NCBI GenBank assembly: GCA_001464915.1
Contig: LNED01000017.1
Location: 186,001 to 250,000, forward strand
Reading direction: 5' to 3'
Source: Sphingomonadales bacterium Ga0077531
GTDB lineage: Bacteria > Pseudomonadota > Alphaproteobacteria > Sphingomonadales > Sphingomonadaceae
DNA: 64,000 nucleotides
Part shown: piece after piece, positions 27,103 to 37,107 of the stretch
Layout: every line of letters begins with the position of its first letter
How positions within the stretch are numbered: position 1 is the first letter of the stretch
Notes under the pieces: model-generated
Seen by the model: only the letters and a program-made list of their open reading frames with translations
Databases searched by the model: none
What the model was told of the DNA's origin: nothing
Translations under genes and position numbers: made by a program

Positions 27103-27801
27103 TCACTCGACCGGGCGCACGGTTTTTCCGTCGTCTTTGATGGTGATGCGCACTGTTTCGCCCGAACCGCCGGGGAAGTCGGTGAACAGCGCGTCGACCA
27201 GATTGGGGACGAGGTTCGGCAGGCGGTTGGAACGCGACACGGCTTCGGCCTTGCCTTCGAACAGGCGCTGGCCATCGGCGGTGCGATCAATCTTCATTTC
27301 GACGTCGCTGGTGTAGATCGTATAGCTGCGCACTTCCGGCCCGCCGAAGCCTCCGCCGAGGAACGGGTCGTAGAAGCCGAAAGCATAGCCGCGGTTGTAT
27401 CCGAACCCGCCAAACCGGCCAAACCGGCCGAAATACGGATCGATAAAGCCAACGCCCGGATCGGTGCGGACGCGTTCGCGCCCGTTATCGACCCCGTAAT
27501 CGAACCGCACCAGCATATTGGCCGTTTCGGGTGAGGATGCGCGGGTATAGCCCAGCTCCTCCATCTCCTTGGCGACCACATCGGCATAAAGCGCGAATTC
27601 GAGCCCGCCCGCCAGCTTGGGATCTTCGGCCACGACGGCGAAGGTCTGACCCTGCGGCGCAGGCAACGGCACGGCAAAGCGCGACACATCGGCCTTGAAC
27701 GGAGTGGCACAGGCCGACACGCCGAGCACAATGGCAAGCGGCAGAGCAACGCGGGCAATGGGGCGGGCGAAAGATTTGAATGCGTTCATAGCGGTCATCA
27801 T
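27103..27801 (-). CDS. DUF4136 lipoprotein
   Basis: A 232-residue (or slightly shorter, from ATGs at 27798 or 27789) lipoprotein. The signal ends LGVSAC, and the cysteine near residue 31 would be lipidated. The DUF4136 fold follows, with the FAVVAED strand, YADVVAKEMEELGY helix and a VRFDYGVD strand. A glycine/phenylalanine/arginine repeat (FGRFGRFGGFGYNRGY) sits in the middle as a flexible loop. Function unknown; the family is envelope-associated. Confidence 0.85.
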   Translation of the reverse strand: MMTAMNAFKSFARPIARVALPLAIVLGVSACATPFKADVSRFAVPLPAPQGQTFAVVAEDPKLAGGLEFALYADVVAKEMEELGYTRASSPETANMLVRFDYGVDNGRERVRTDPGVGFIDPYFGRFGRFGGFGYNRGYAFGFYDPFLGGGFGGPEVRSYTIYTSDVEMKIDRTADGQRLFEGKAEAVSRSNRLPNLVPNLVDALFTDFPGGSGETVRITIKDDGKTVRPVE

Positions 27802-27934
27802 GACACAACCCTTGGTTTGTCACCAGTGCGACATTGGCAATGGTGATTGCGCCGGTGATACTATCCCATCCGCATGAACGGAAATTGAATATTCGCCGCG
27901 CGCACGCCTCGGCTTGTCGCAGATGGGGCCGCGA

Positions 27935-28951
27935 TCAGTGCCGCACCAGCCCCAGCGCTCGGTAGGCGGCGTTGAGGGTCGGCGCGCCGCGTTCGCGGGC
28001 CTTGGCGGCGCCGCGCGCGAGGATTGCGTCGAGCGCCTCACGATCTTCTTTCAACGCCACGAACCGTTCGCGGATCGGGCTGAGGCTTGTGACCAGCAAC
28101 TCGGCGAGCGCGGGCTTGAAGCTGCCGAAACCTTGGCCGCCATATTCGCGCAGCACCTGCGCCGCTGATTGCCCCGACAGCGCTGCGTAAATGCCGACCA
28201 GATTGCGCGCTTCGGCCCGGTCAGCCAGCCCGGCTTCTTCGCTGGGCAGCGGCTCGGGATCGGTTTTCGCCTTCTTGATCTTTTGCGCCATCGTGTCGGC
28301 ATCGTCCGACAGGTTGATGCGGCTCATGTCGGAAGGGTCAGACTTCGACATCTTGGCGTTGCCATCGCGCAGGGACATGATCCGCGCCGCTTCGGCCGGG
28401 ATGATCGGATCGGGCAGGGTGAACACCGGCGCGTCTTCGGTGCAGAAATCATTGTTGAATTTCTGCGCGATATCGCGGGCGAGTTCGAGGTGCTGTTTCT
28501 GATCCTCTCCCACCGGCACGTGGGTCGCCTGATACAGCAGCACGTCGGCAGCTTGCAGCACGGGGTAGGTGAACAGCGCGACCGACTGGCCTTCGCGGTT
28601 CTTGCCGGCCTTGTCCTTCCACTGCGTCATGCGGTTCAGCCAGCCCATGCGGGCGGTGCCGTTGAGCAGCCATTGCAGTTCGGAATGCTGCGGCACTTGC
28701 GCTTGATTGAACAGCACCGAACGATCCGGATCAATCCCGCAGGCGACCAGCGCGGCGGTCATCTCAAGTGTCGCGGCGCTGAGGCCCGCGGGGTCATGCG
28801 GCTGCGAAATCGCGTGGAGATCGGCGAGGAAGAACAATGCCTCGGAACCTTCGTCCAAGGCGTCCTGCATCGCCGCCCAATTGCGGATTGCGCCGAGGTA
28901 ATTGCCGAGGTGGAGGTTGCCGGTGGGCTGAATGCCGGAGACGACGCGCAT
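27935..28951 (-). CDS. trpS: tryptophanyl-tRNA synthetase
   Basis: A class I aminoacyl-tRNA synthetase of 338 residues that charges tRNA-Trp. It has the HIGH-type motif in [11 protein letters not shown], the tryptophan-specific LADLHAIS and KMSKS in [32 protein letters not shown] is the family hallmark. It follows murJ by 16 bases on the same strand and is probably cotranscribed with it and secB. Confidence 0.95.
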   Translation of the reverse strand: MRVVSGIQPTGNLHLGNYLGAIRNWAAMQDALDEGSEALFFLADLHAISQPHDPAGLSAATLEMTAALVACGIDPDRSVLFNQAQVPQHSELQWLLNGTARMGWLNRMTQWKDKAGKNREGQSVALFTYPVLQAADVLLYQATHVPVGEDQKQHLELARDIAQKFNNDFCTEDAPVFTLPDPIIPAEAARIMSLRDGNAKMSKSDPSDMSRINLSDDADTMAQKIKKAKTDPEPLPSEEAGLADRAEARNLVGIYAALSGQSAAQVLREYGGQGFGSFKPALAELLVTSLSPIRERFVALKEDREALDAILARGAAKARERGAPTLNAAYRALGLVRH

Positions 28952-28967
28952 GATCTGTCCTGATGAT

Positions 28968-30533
28968 TTAGTTCTGGCGGCGCATTAGGCGCTGGATCGC
29001 CGCCTTGTCGAGCACTCCGAGCAGCACGCTCGCCCCGCCATAGGTGACAAGGCTGACCGCCATGATCGCGCCAATCGCCAGCAGGCGGGTGGTGAATGGC
29101 CCGTCGAGCCACGGGGTGATCACGCGCATCAGTGCAAACAGGGCGCCGCCCATGATCGCCGAGGCGAGCGTGATCCGCGCAATCCGCCCGACCACGCGCA
29201 CGGGCAGGCGGAAGAATCCGCGCCGTGCGAGGATGGCTCCCAACAGCACGATATTGACCCACGCGCCAACCGCGCCCGCCAGCGCGAGGCCGACAACGCC
29301 GTAGATCGGCACCAACACGATATTCAGCCCGACAGTGACCATCAGCGAAGCGCCCGCAGTATAGACCGGGGTCTTGGTATCGGCGCGGGCGAAGAAATTG
29401 GGGGTCAGCACTTTGACCAGCACATAGGCAGGCAGGCCGACGACCAGCGCCGAAGTGACCATGCCGGTGGTGCGCGCGTCTTCGGCGGTGAAGGTCTGCC
29501 CCTCCATGAACGCCTTCACGAACGCGAACCCGGTAAAGAACAGTGCCACAGCGCACGGCAGGGTCAGCAGCATCGCGAGTTCGATTGCGTTGGCTTGCAA
29601 CCGCACCGCTTCCTCGTCCTCAGCCTTCGAAATGTAGCGCGACAGCGCGGGCAGGATCGCCGTGCCCAGCGCAATGCCGATGATGCCGAGCGGCAGCTGG
29701 TTCCAGCGGTCAGCCATCGCCATGTAGGTCAGGCTCCCATCCGGCAGCCCGCGAATGAAGGCCAAGTCGATGAAGCGGCTGATCTGATACACGCCGGCGC
29801 CGAACACGGCGGGCACGATCAGCACGCCCATTTCCTTGACGCGCTGTGTGATCTTGGGCGTGCCCCTCGGGATCCGAAAGCCTGCGCGGCGCATGAACCA
29901 GTACAGCCATGCCAGTTGCAGCAGACCGCTGACCGACACGGCAATCGCCAACCCCACCCCGGTCGCCGCGCGGGTCGGCTCACCCGGCGCTTGCAACGCG
30001 CCCCACACCAGCGCGGTCAGCAGACAGATGTTGAGCAGGATCGGTGCAGCGGCCGCCGCGGCGAAGCGCGACAGCGAATTGAGGATCGCCGCCACCAACG
30101 TCGCCAGGCTCATGAACATCAGGTACGGAAAGGCGATCCGGCCCATCAGCACGGCTAGATCATAAGTCGCCGCGTCGCCGCGCAGGTCTTCGTTGGCGAA
30201 AGCCCACAGCACCCACGGCATCGCCAGCATCATCACCGCGCCGAACAGCACGAGGATCGGCAGCAGCACCGCCAGCACCTCGCCGGCAAAGCGCCGCGCC
30301 TCGTTTTCATCCTCGGCCATGTGGCGATTGAATAGCGGGACGAAGGCGCTGGCAAAGGCGCCTTCGGCAAACAACCGGCGGAACAGGTTTGGCAGCTGGA
30401 ACGCCAGCTGCCACGCATCAGCCACCCCGCCCGCGCCCAATACGCGGGCGAGCATGATGTCGCGGGCAAAACCGAACACACGGCTGACCAGCGTTAACCC
30501 GCCAATCGTGCCGACGTTTTTCAGCAGGCTCAT
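28968..30533 (-). CDS. murJ: lipid II flippase MurJ
   Basis: A 521-residue integral-membrane protein of the MVF/MOP family with about 14 hydrophobic helices, which moves the peptidoglycan precursor lipid II across the inner membrane. The start [19 protein letters not shown] and the [29 protein letters not shown] segment with its conserved arginines are diagnostic. The order secB-murJ-trpS is tight: 25 bases separate it from secB. Confidence 0.95.
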   Translation of the reverse strand: MSLLKNVGTIGGLTLVSRVFGFARDIMLARVLGAGGVADAWQLAFQLPNLFRRLFAEGAFASAFVPLFNRHMAEDENEARRFAGEVLAVLLPILVLFGAVMMLAMPWVLWAFANEDLRGDAATYDLAVLMGRIAFPYLMFMSLATLVAAILNSLSRFAAAAAAPILLNICLLTALVWGALQAPGEPTRAATGVGLAIAVSVSGLLQLAWLYWFMRRAGFRIPRGTPKITQRVKEMGVLIVPAVFGAGVYQISRFIDLAFIRGLPDGSLTYMAMADRWNQLPLGIIGIALGTAILPALSRYISKAEDEEAVRLQANAIELAMLLTLPCAVALFFTGFAFVKAFMEGQTFTAEDARTTGMVTSALVVGLPAYVLVKVLTPNFFARADTKTPVYTAGASLMVTVGLNIVLVPIYGVVGLALAGAVGAWVNIVLLGAILARRGFFRLPVRVVGRIARITLASAIMGGALFALMRVITPWLDGPFTTRLLAIGAIMAVSLVTYGGASVLLGVLDKAAIQRLMRRQN

Positions 30534-30558
30534 GACGCGTGCCCGCCCCGGTCAGTGA

Positions 30559-31107
30559 TCAGGCGTTGCCCGTGACCGGCGCGATCGGCTCGCCACCGGC
30601 GGCTTCATCAGCGCGGCGGTTGGCGAGTTGCTGCGCGTAGAGCCCGCCGAAATCGACCGGATCGACCATCAGCGGCGCAAACCCGGCATCGCGCACGGCT
30701 TCGGCCACCACCCGGCGGGCGAAGGGGAACAGCAGACGCGGAGCTTCGGCGTAAAGGAACGCGTGGGCCTGATCCTCGGGCAGATTGCGCATCCCGATCA
30801 GCCCGCAATAGGACAGATCGACGATGTAGATGATGCCGCGCTGCGAAGCCGCCGTGACGGTCAGTTTCAGCGTCACTTCGTGGACATCATTGCCGATCGG
30901 TTCCGCACCGATGTTGAACTGCACATCGACCGAAGGCGGTTCGGGCCACTGGAACGAGTCGGGCGCGGCCGGATTTTCGACCGAAAGATCCTTCACATAT
31001 TGCGTGATGATCCCGACCGCCGGGCCGGTGTCGGCGCCGTTGGGCACGGGGCCACCCTGTGCGCCAGTATTGTCGAGATCGGTGAGGACGCCTTCTTCGT
31101 CGGCCAT
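30559..31107 (-). CDS. secB: protein-export chaperone SecB
   Basis: A 182-residue cytosolic chaperone that keeps secretory precursors unfolded and hands them to SecA. The core runs from ITQYVKDLSVENP through EVTLKLTVTA, YCGLIGMRN and LLFPFARRVVAEAVRDAGFAPLMVDPVDFGGLYAQ. It has longer tails than E. coli SecB (155 residues), as alphaproteobacterial forms do. The ATG at 31107 gives the acidic N-terminus MADEEG. It is divergent from the Tim44-domain gene. Confidence 0.95.
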   Translation of the reverse strand: MADEEGVLTDLDNTGAQGGPVPNGADTGPAVGIITQYVKDLSVENPAAPDSFQWPEPPSVDVQFNIGAEPIGNDVHEVTLKLTVTAASQRGIIYIVDLSYCGLIGMRNLPEDQAHAFLYAEAPRLLFPFARRVVAEAVRDAGFAPLMVDPVDFGGLYAQQLANRRADEAAGGEPIAPVTGNA

Positions 31108-31401
31108 TTTCGTGTGTCTTTCTGATGAGTATCTGGCAATTTGCGTAACAGGAATTGCGCCCAACGCACGATAACCATGCGCAAAGCGTCGCTTTTGGCG
31201 CGCCTAGCAGGGGCGCGACGCTCTCGCAACCGCGCGCCGCGCCATGCAAAGGTTGCAAGGGAAAAGACAGTTTCGACCCGCGCGGCAACCTATTGGGCGT
31301 TGGCGAATTGTAATCGATACCCATTTAATGCAGAGTAGTTGTTCTTGGGGTACCGCGATGGCTCATCCACGCGTGCCCTTTTGGCAGATCGGATTGATAC
31401 A

Positions 31402-32055
31402 GTGCTTGAAATCGTAATCCTCGCCATGGTGGCCGCGTTTCTTGGCCTTCGCTTGTACTCGGTGCTTGGTCGCCGGGCCGAGCAGGAAGAGGAAGCTGTG
31501 CCGCAGCGGTTCGACGCGGAAGACAAGCCCGCAGGGATCCCGCGTCCCGCGCCTGCGACGCCGGTCGCCGCTCCGCGCCCGGCTGAGCTTGAAGGCGTGA
31601 TGCCCGCTGTGGAGCGCGCGCTGCGCGACATCGCGGCGGCTGACAGCAAGTTCAATCTTTCGCAATTCCTCGAAGGCGCGCGCGGTGCTTACCGCATGGT
31701 GCTCGAAGCATATTGGAATGCTGACCGCGAAACCCTGCGCGAATTGTGCGACGATGATGTTTATGCCGGGTTCATCGGCGCAATCGACGCGCGCGAAACC
31801 GCTGGCGAAACGCTGGTCAGTTCGCTGATCCGGATTGAGGAAGTTCGCATCCATTCTGCCTCGCTCGACGGCAAGATGGCGCGGATTGCGCTGCTGTTCG
31901 TTGCTGACGTCTCCGCCGTCACCCGCGACAAGGATGGTACGGTGATCGCAGGCTCGCTCGACGATGCGATCGAAAGCCGCGATGTCTGGACATTCTCGCG
32001 CAATATCGCCTCGCGCGATCCCAACTGGCTGCTCGACGAAACCGACGAAGGTTAA
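31402..32055 (+). CDS. Tim44/TimA-domain membrane-anchored protein
   Basis: About 217 residues with a Tim44-like domain. The N-terminal membrane helix VLEIVILAMVAAFLGLRL is followed by a proline/alanine linker and then, from about residue 85, the globular part with LEGARGAYRMVLEAYWNADRE and the closing VWTFSRNIASRDPNWLLDE. In alphaproteobacteria such proteins (TimA) lie next to secB and mltA, as here. I choose the GTG at 31402, because related proteins begin with the helix itself; a TTG at 31339 is possible. Role: envelope or membrane-complex assembly, by inference. Confidence 0.83.
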   Translation: MLEIVILAMVAAFLGLRLYSVLGRRAEQEEEAVPQRFDAEDKPAGIPRPAPATPVAAPRPAELEGVMPAVERALRDIAAADSKFNLSQFLEGARGAYRMVLEAYWNADRETLRELCDDDVYAGFIGAIDARETAGETLVSSLIRIEEVRIHSASLDGKMARIALLFVADVSAVTRDKDGTVIAGSLDDAIESRDVWTFSRNIASRDPNWLLDETDEG

Positions 32056-32085
32056 GCCGGGGGTTAAGCCTGGGGTTAAGCGGGG
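32050..32085 (+). repeat. three 12-bp tandem repeats with TTAA
   Basis: GGTTAAGCCKGG occurs three times in tandem, with TTAA at 32052, 32064 and 32076. The first TTAA contains the stop codon of the Tim44-domain gene. The block ends about 30 bases before mltA. Confidence 0.6.
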
Positions 32086-32116
32086 GCGTTGCCGTCCCTT
32101 TGACTGAGGAACTGTG

Positions 32117-33346
32117 ATGCGTCCGCTGCTTGCTTTTGCGATGCTTATTGCGCTGGCAGGCTGTGGGCGGATTATCCCGCAAGGCAGCGTGCCGCCGCCG
32201 GTGGTGACCGCTCCGGTTATTACCGCCCCTGCCGTAACCGCGCCGATCGCTGCCAACGCGGTGCTGGCCGGGATTGCCGCTGGCCCCGCCTTCGCTGCGC
32301 TGGCGGTCGATGACACAGATGCGCGCGGCGCGCTCGCCAGCTTTATTGAATCCTGCCCCAAACTGCTGACCCGCGATGATGCCAGCGGATTGACCCGGCG
32401 TGAGGATTGGCGCGGGGCCTGCGATGCCGCGCGCGAGGTGCCTGAGGGCGGCGCGCGGGCGTTTTTCGCGGAGCGCTTCACCCCGGTGCAAGTCGGCGAT
32501 GGCCGCGCCTTTGCCACGGGGTATTTCGAGCCTGAGATTGTCGGCCGCCGCACCGCGGGCGCAGATTTCACCGTGCCGGTTTACGCCATGCCGTCCGATC
32601 TGGTGCGCGCCAAGCCCGGCGATTTCCCCGAAGATGTGCCCGCTGCCGAACGCACCGGTCGCGCGCCCTTGGGCCGCTACGACGCACAGGGCCGCTTCGT
32701 GCTGTATCATGAGCGGGCGGAGATCGAGGCCGGCGCACTGAATGGCAAGGCCCGCGTCATCGCATGGGCTGCCGATCCGGTTGAGTTCTTCTTCCTCCAG
32801 ATCCAGGGTTCAGGCCGGTTGCGCACAACCGATGGCGAGGTGATCCGCATCGGCTATGCCGGGCAGAACGGGCGCGAATATGTCGGCATCGGCGGCGTGA
32901 TGCGCGAACGCGGCCTGCTGGGTGACGGGCCGGGCAAGTATCCGGGATCGATGCAGGGGATCATGGCCTACATCCGCGATAACCCCGCAGAGGGGCGCGC
33001 GTTGATGCTACTCAACAAAAGCTGGATTTTCTTTTCTGAGGTCAAGGGCGATGGCCCACTTGGCGCATTGGGCGTGCCGGTGCGGCGCGAACATTCGGTC
33101 GCAGCCGATCCGGCGTTCGTACCGCTGGGCGCGCCGGTATGGCTCGACCTTGACCGGGGTGAGGCTGATGGCTTGTGGATTGCGCAGGACACCGGCGGCG
33201 CGATCAAGGGCGCGAACCGGTTCGATACTTTCTGGGGGGCGGGCGAGGATGCGCGCCGAATTGCAGGCGGGATGAGCGGGCGCGGGCGCGCCTATGTGCT
33301 GATCCCGCGCGCGGCGGCGGCCCGGCTGGGCGCAAACCCCCGATGA
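32117..33346 (+). CDS. mltA: membrane-bound lytic murein transglycosylase A
   Basis: A 409-residue outer-membrane lipoprotein that cleaves peptidoglycan with formation of 1,6-anhydromuramic acid. The lipobox is ALAGCG near residue 15. The MltA domain contains ATGYFEPEI and FFLQIQGSGRLRT. The 3D domain near the C-terminus has APVWLDL and IAQDTGGAIKGANRFDTFWG, whose aspartates are catalytic. A GTG three bases upstream is also possible. Its stop overlaps the smr ATG (ATGA). Confidence 0.93.
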   Translation: MRPLLAFAMLIALAGCGRIIPQGSVPPPVVTAPVITAPAVTAPIAANAVLAGIAAGPAFAALAVDDTDARGALASFIESCPKLLTRDDASGLTRREDWRGACDAAREVPEGGARAFFAERFTPVQVGDGRAFATGYFEPEIVGRRTAGADFTVPVYAMPSDLVRAKPGDFPEDVPAAERTGRAPLGRYDAQGRFVLYHERAEIEAGALNGKARVIAWAADPVEFFFLQIQGSGRLRTTDGEVIRIGYAGQNGREYVGIGGVMRERGLLGDGPGKYPGSMQGIMAYIRDNPAEGRALMLLNKSWIFFSEVKGDGPLGALGVPVRREHSVAADPAFVPLGAPVWLDLDRGEADGLWIAQDTGGAIKGANRFDTFWGAGEDARRIAGGMSGRGRAYVLIPRAAAARLGANPR

Positions 33347-33903
33347 GAGCCCCGCGCGGGCTTTCCACCGGCGAACAGGCGGCGTGGGCGCACCTTGCTT
33401 CCAGTGTTACGCCAATGCCGGGGCGTAAACGGCCCGCACCGCCTGCGCCAGCCGCCGTGTTGGCAGCGCCAGCGGCAAAGCCCGTTCCTCTGCCCAAAGC
33501 CAGCAAGGTATCGCCCAAGCGGCCGCTCCATCAACCACCACCAGCACCCACACCGCAGCAGCCGGGCCTCGATTCGCATTGGGACCGGCGGATGAAGGCC
33601 GGGCGGCTCGACCCCGATCTGACGCTCGATCTGCACGGCCACACGCTCGACACCGCCTATGATCGGATCATGGCCGGGCTGGATCAGGCACGGATGATGA
33701 ATGCGCGGGTGGTGCTGGTGATCGCCGGGCGCGAACGACCGGTCGATCCGGCGGACCGGATGGCGAAGCGCGGAGCGATCCGCGCCAAACTGCTCGATTG
33801 GCTCGCCGCGAGTCGCCACGGCGCGGCGATCAGCGCCGTGCGCCGGGCGCATGTCCGCCATGGCGGCGAAGGCGCGCTCTACCTGATTTTGAAGCGCGGT
33901 TAG
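33343..33903 (+). CDS. Smr/MutS2-domain protein
   Basis: A 186-residue protein with a proline/alanine-rich first half and a C-terminal Smr domain. The Smr part shows LTLDLHGHTLDTAYDRI, with the DLHG catalytic-type motif, and VLVIAGRER, followed by HGGEGALYLILKR. Smr domains are endonucleases acting on branched DNA or RNA. It is coupled to mltA, a frequent pair in this group. Confidence 0.9.
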   Translation: MRAPRGLSTGEQAAWAHLASSVTPMPGRKRPAPPAPAAVLAAPAAKPVPLPKASKVSPKRPLHQPPPAPTPQQPGLDSHWDRRMKAGRLDPDLTLDLHGHTLDTAYDRIMAGLDQARMMNARVVLVIAGRERPVDPADRMAKRGAIRAKLLDWLAASRHGAAISAVRRAHVRHGGEGALYLILKRG

Positions 33904-34012
33904 GCGCGTCTAGACCCAGCCTAGACCCCACCTCGCGCAATCCGCGTCTTCGGGGTTCATCCCTAGCGCCGCTTTCATGCGAAGCGCACTGCCATGACCT
34001 AATCCGCTTGTC

Positions 34013-34945
34013 ATGGCGATGGAGCAAACCGTACCGGCGCGGCTGAAAGCGGGGCTGCTCGGGCGGATGGCGGTTGCCATCAGGGCGCTGAACGCTGCGT
34101 GGATTGCTGCGGGTGAAGCGAACGGCGCTGTGCAACGCCTTGCCCCACGCAGACCGGCGCAGGGCGCTCACGCCAAGCGCGAGCTGGCGCAGCGGATCAA
34201 GGATGCGAGCGTGCCTGAGACGGCCGAGATTGCGCTGGTCGTCAATCCGTTCCTCGGCGAGATGCGGCAGATCGCGGGCAACCTTGCAGCGCATGCCGGG
34301 CTGGCGGGTGAGGCATCGGTTCAGCTGGCCGCGATGTCCCGGCGCCCCCCTTTCAGCGCGTCCGGCTGGCAACACCCTGAGCGCGGTTCGGCACGCGCGG
34401 CGCATGCGAACCCTGTAATTATTGCGCCGGACCTGCGCAGCGAATCCGCCTTCGTCGCGGGCGCGGCCCAATCGCTCGAAGCCAGCATTGATGGTGCATC
34501 CCAAGCGATCACCGAACTTGCCGTTGCGATTGCTGGCGCAGCATCAGCCCCATCCGCCGCTGCACTATCGGCGCAGGCTGAAGCATTGGCGCAGCACGCG
34601 AAAGCTACCATTGCGGAGCTGACCGAGGCGACCCGGCGGATCAATGAAATCGTTGCCTTTATCGAAAAGGTTGCCCTGCCGACCAACCTTCTGGCGCTTG
34701 ACGCCGCGATTGGGGCTGCGCGTGCGGCTGATGCCGATGGCGGCCTTGAACACTCCACTGAGGAAATCCGTGCGCTGGCGGTGCAGGCCGGGACGTCCAC
34801 ATCGAACATCCACGAAATTGCCCGCAGCATCGTCAGCGGGGCGGACGAAGCCAGTCAGCTGTTGGAGGAGGTGAGTGGCATGATCGCCCGGATGCGCGAT
34901 TCAATGCCGGTAATCACGGCGCCGGCGCGCGGACCCGATTTCTGA
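34013..34945 (+). CDS. degenerate methyl-accepting chemotaxis-like signalling protein
   Basis: A 310-residue protein whose residues 215-275 resemble the hairpin tip of chemoreceptors: INEIVAFIEKVALPTNLLALDAAIGAARA and then EIRALAVQAGTSTSNIHEI. Canonical receptors read IAxQTNLLALNAAIEAARAGE there. Several CheA/CheW contact residues are changed (QTN to PTN, NAAIEAA to DAAIGAA), and the RGFAVVA segment is missing. No membrane helix, HAMP or ligand domain is seen. The rest is alanine-rich helix. It may be a decaying receptor or a cytosolic coiled-coil with another partner. It is the last gene before the element boundary. Confidence 0.6.
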   Translation: MAMEQTVPARLKAGLLGRMAVAIRALNAAWIAAGEANGAVQRLAPRRPAQGAHAKRELAQRIKDASVPETAEIALVVNPFLGEMRQIAGNLAAHAGLAGEASVQLAAMSRRPPFSASGWQHPERGSARAAHANPVIIAPDLRSESAFVAGAAQSLEASIDGASQAITELAVAIAGAASAPSAAALSAQAEALAQHAKATIAELTEATRRINEIVAFIEKVALPTNLLALDAAIGAARAADADGGLEHSTEEIRALAVQAGTSTSNIHEIARSIVSGADEASQLLEEVSGMIARMRDSMPVITAPARGPDF

Positions 34946-34986
34946 CCTTAAAGCCAATCGAATCGCTGCCCCGAACGGGCAGGAAA

Positions 34987-35001
34987 GTGGCGGAGACGGA
35001 G
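34987..35001. repeat. left attachment site (15-bp core)
   Basis: GTGGCGGAGACGGAG is identical to the 3' end of tRNA-Ser at 45679-45693, and the flanking bases differ on both sides. It lies 166 bases before the integrase start. Before insertion the chromosome would have joined the chemoreceptor-like gene directly to the tRNA gene. Confidence 0.85.
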
Positions 35002-35167
35002 TCCGCCGAACTACCAGCCGATGCTGGCCCGGTTGGACAATAGAAACCCCTGCTAATGATAGGTTTCCTGCGGTTCCGGCTTGCAATCTTTCCGATGCTC
35101 GCCGATACCGTTCCCATAAAACAGGCGCTCTATAGGGGAGCGTTTGTGGGAATGGGGGCTTAATGCC

Positions 35168-36430
35168 ATGCCGCGCAAACTGCACAACGCGCTCACTGCC
35201 GTAACGGTCAAGTCTGCGAAGGCCGGTCGCCATGCGGACGGCGGCGGGCTGCACTTGCTGGTGAAAGACACCGGGGCGCGCTCTTGGGTTTATCGCTTCA
35301 TGCTCAAGGGCAAGTCGCGGGACATTGGCCTAGGTCCAGCTGGCCCCGGCGGCATATCCCTCGCCGATGCGCGCGATCTGGCGGCGGCGCTACGCGTCAA
35401 GGTGAAGGCGGGCATCGATCCCTTGGCGGAACGGCAACGGGCTGAGGCTGAGGCCAAGGCGGCGGAACAGGCGGCAAAGGTCGCAGGGGTGACGTTCAAG
35501 GAAATGGCGGAAACCCATATCGCCGCGAACAAGGCCAGCTGGCGCAATGCTAAGCACAAGCAGCAATGGGAAAACACGCTTAAGACCTACGCCTATCCGG
35601 TTATCGGCGATTTGCCAGTTGCCGACATTGATACCCCGCACGTGCTCAAGGTGCTTGAGCCGATCTGGCGTGAGAAAGCCGAGACTGCCAGCCGGGTGCG
35701 CGGACGGATTGAAACCGTGCTCGATAGCGCCAAGGCGCGCGGCTATCGGCAAGGCGAGAACCCGGCGCGTTGGCGCGGACACTTGGCGCAAATCCTCCCC
35801 GCCCGCACGAAGCTATCGCGGGGCCATCACAAGGCCATGCCTTATGATGCGATCCCCGCCTTTTTGTCACAACTACGCGCGCGCGAGGCGGTTGCCGCGC
35901 TGGCGCTGGAGTTTGCCATTCTCACTGGCGCGCGGACGGGCGAAGTTATCGGAGCCGAGTGGGGCGAAGTCGATCTGGCCAAGGCGCTTTGGACGGTGCC
36001 AGCCGAGCGCATGAAGGCGGGCAAGGAGCACCGCGTTCCTCTCTCGCCGCGCGCGGTGGCGATACTGGAGGAAACGAAGCAGCTGGGCGGCGCTTACCTG
36101 TTCCCCGGCGCGCAACGCTCGAAGCTGTCCGGCATGGCCATGGCGATGCTGCTTCGCCGCATGAAACAGGACATTACGGTTCACGGTTTCCGGTCCGCGT
36201 TCCGCGACTGGGCGGCGGAATGCACCGGCTATTCGCATGAGGTCGCCGAAATGGCGCTGGCGCACACAATCGGAAATGCGGTGGAGCGCGCTTATCGGCG
36301 CGGTGATCTGTTCGACAAGCGACGGCGGCTTATGGCCGATTGGGCGACCTATTGCGCGAGCGGCGCTCCGGCTGGTGGCAAGGTCACGCCCATCAAAGGG
36401 CAGATTCTAATACGTCCATCCGTAAATTAA
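35168..36430 (+). CDS. int: tyrosine-type site-specific integrase (P4-like)
   Basis: A 420-residue integrase. The N-terminal arm-binding domain contains HADGGGLHLLVKDTG and YRFMLKGKSRDIGLG, as in P4-type integrases. The SAM-like core-binding domain follows to about residue 200. The catalytic domain has arginine in TGARTGEVIGAEW (near 256), HGFRSAFRDW with His-x-x-Arg (near 338), histidine in LAHTIGN (near 365) and the nucleophilic tyrosine in ERAYRRGDLF. All catalytic residues are present. It sits beside the left att site, as expected for an element targeting a tRNA gene. Confidence 0.93.
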   Translation: MPRKLHNALTAVTVKSAKAGRHADGGGLHLLVKDTGARSWVYRFMLKGKSRDIGLGPAGPGGISLADARDLAAALRVKVKAGIDPLAERQRAEAEAKAAEQAAKVAGVTFKEMAETHIAANKASWRNAKHKQQWENTLKTYAYPVIGDLPVADIDTPHVLKVLEPIWREKAETASRVRGRIETVLDSAKARGYRQGENPARWRGHLAQILPARTKLSRGHHKAMPYDAIPAFLSQLRAREAVAALALEFAILTGARTGEVIGAEWGEVDLAKALWTVPAERMKAGKEHRVPLSPRAVAILEETKQLGGAYLFPGAQRSKLSGMAMAMLLRRMKQDITVHGFRSAFRDWAAECTGYSHEVAEMALAHTIGNAVERAYRRGDLFDKRRRLMADWATYCASGAPAGGKVTPIKGQILIRPSVN

Positions 36431-36873
36431 AATCGGAGAGCAGGAAAACCAGAGAAATTGCCCCTTTTGCATTCGCCTGTGAACATCAGTATTAAATCTT
36501 CTTTGAGGTCAGCTGTAGAAAAAATCGTAAAACGATCTAATATCTTGCCGTTTTCTCTGTTTAAAGAAATAATCGTCTCAGAAATTTCGTTCTTTTCATA
36601 TTTCAGGGTTATGAATTTCGCGTCTAAGTCATGAATTGCGAAGGTCTCATCGCACTTATCCGCGCACCACCTTTTTGAATCAAGGTCGATCCTATACGAT
36701 CTGGTTTGGGCAGATCGGTTTTCAGGTTTGATAATATCTTTGAATGCTCCGCCCATACTGATGCCGTCACAATTCACATCAAACCGCGCTTCGGGGGCTT
36801 GAGCATTGGCTGGAAGGCTAGCTAGGCCGAAAAGCAAAAAAACGTGCAAAAATCGATGCTCCGTCGATTGCAT
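36427..36873 (-). CDS. hypothetical secreted protein (element cargo)
   Basis: A 148-residue protein from the ATG at 36873. An upstream ATG at 36909 would precede the signal with extra residues. The signal peptide is HRFLHVFLLFGLASLPANAQ. The mature part has paired cysteines (WCADKCDE) and many charged residues. The gene is low in G+C compared with the chromosome. It overlaps the integrase stop by four bases, tail to tail. I recognise no family. Confidence 0.6.
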   Translation of the reverse strand: MQSTEHRFLHVFLLFGLASLPANAQAPEARFDVNCDGISMGGAFKDIIKPENRSAQTRSYRIDLDSKRWCADKCDETFAIHDLDAKFITLKYEKNEISETIISLNRENGKILDRFTIFSTADLKEDLILMFTGECKRGNFSGFPALRF

Positions 36874-37107
36874 ACAGGACACTCCTACCTTTGGTATCAA
36901 AGCCTCCACCGCATAATGCGGCAGCGCGCTCTGCTTTTACACGTTAACTTCCAACCGATGTGATTCAATGCCCCATTGCAATCACAAATCGCGGGTCATG
37001 ATCGCATTTAGAAGTGGGCAAGTCAGCCAGAGAATTGATTGCTGCCTATCCAGCCTTCCCTCATCCACCCGCCTTGTTAAATCGTTCTGCTTTCGTTCTA
37101 AAGCCTG
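36874..37107. other. non-coding stretch in the element
   Basis: No convincing gene is present. The sequence is A+T-richer than the surroundings and separates two divergently placed cargo genes, so it should hold their promoters, which I cannot place exactly. Confidence 0.3.

Noticed and set aside
31363..32571. Open frame of 402 codons on the minus strand opposite the Tim44-domain and mltA genes
   Set aside because: It spans the border of two clear genes, which real genes do not do, and has low-complexity composition.
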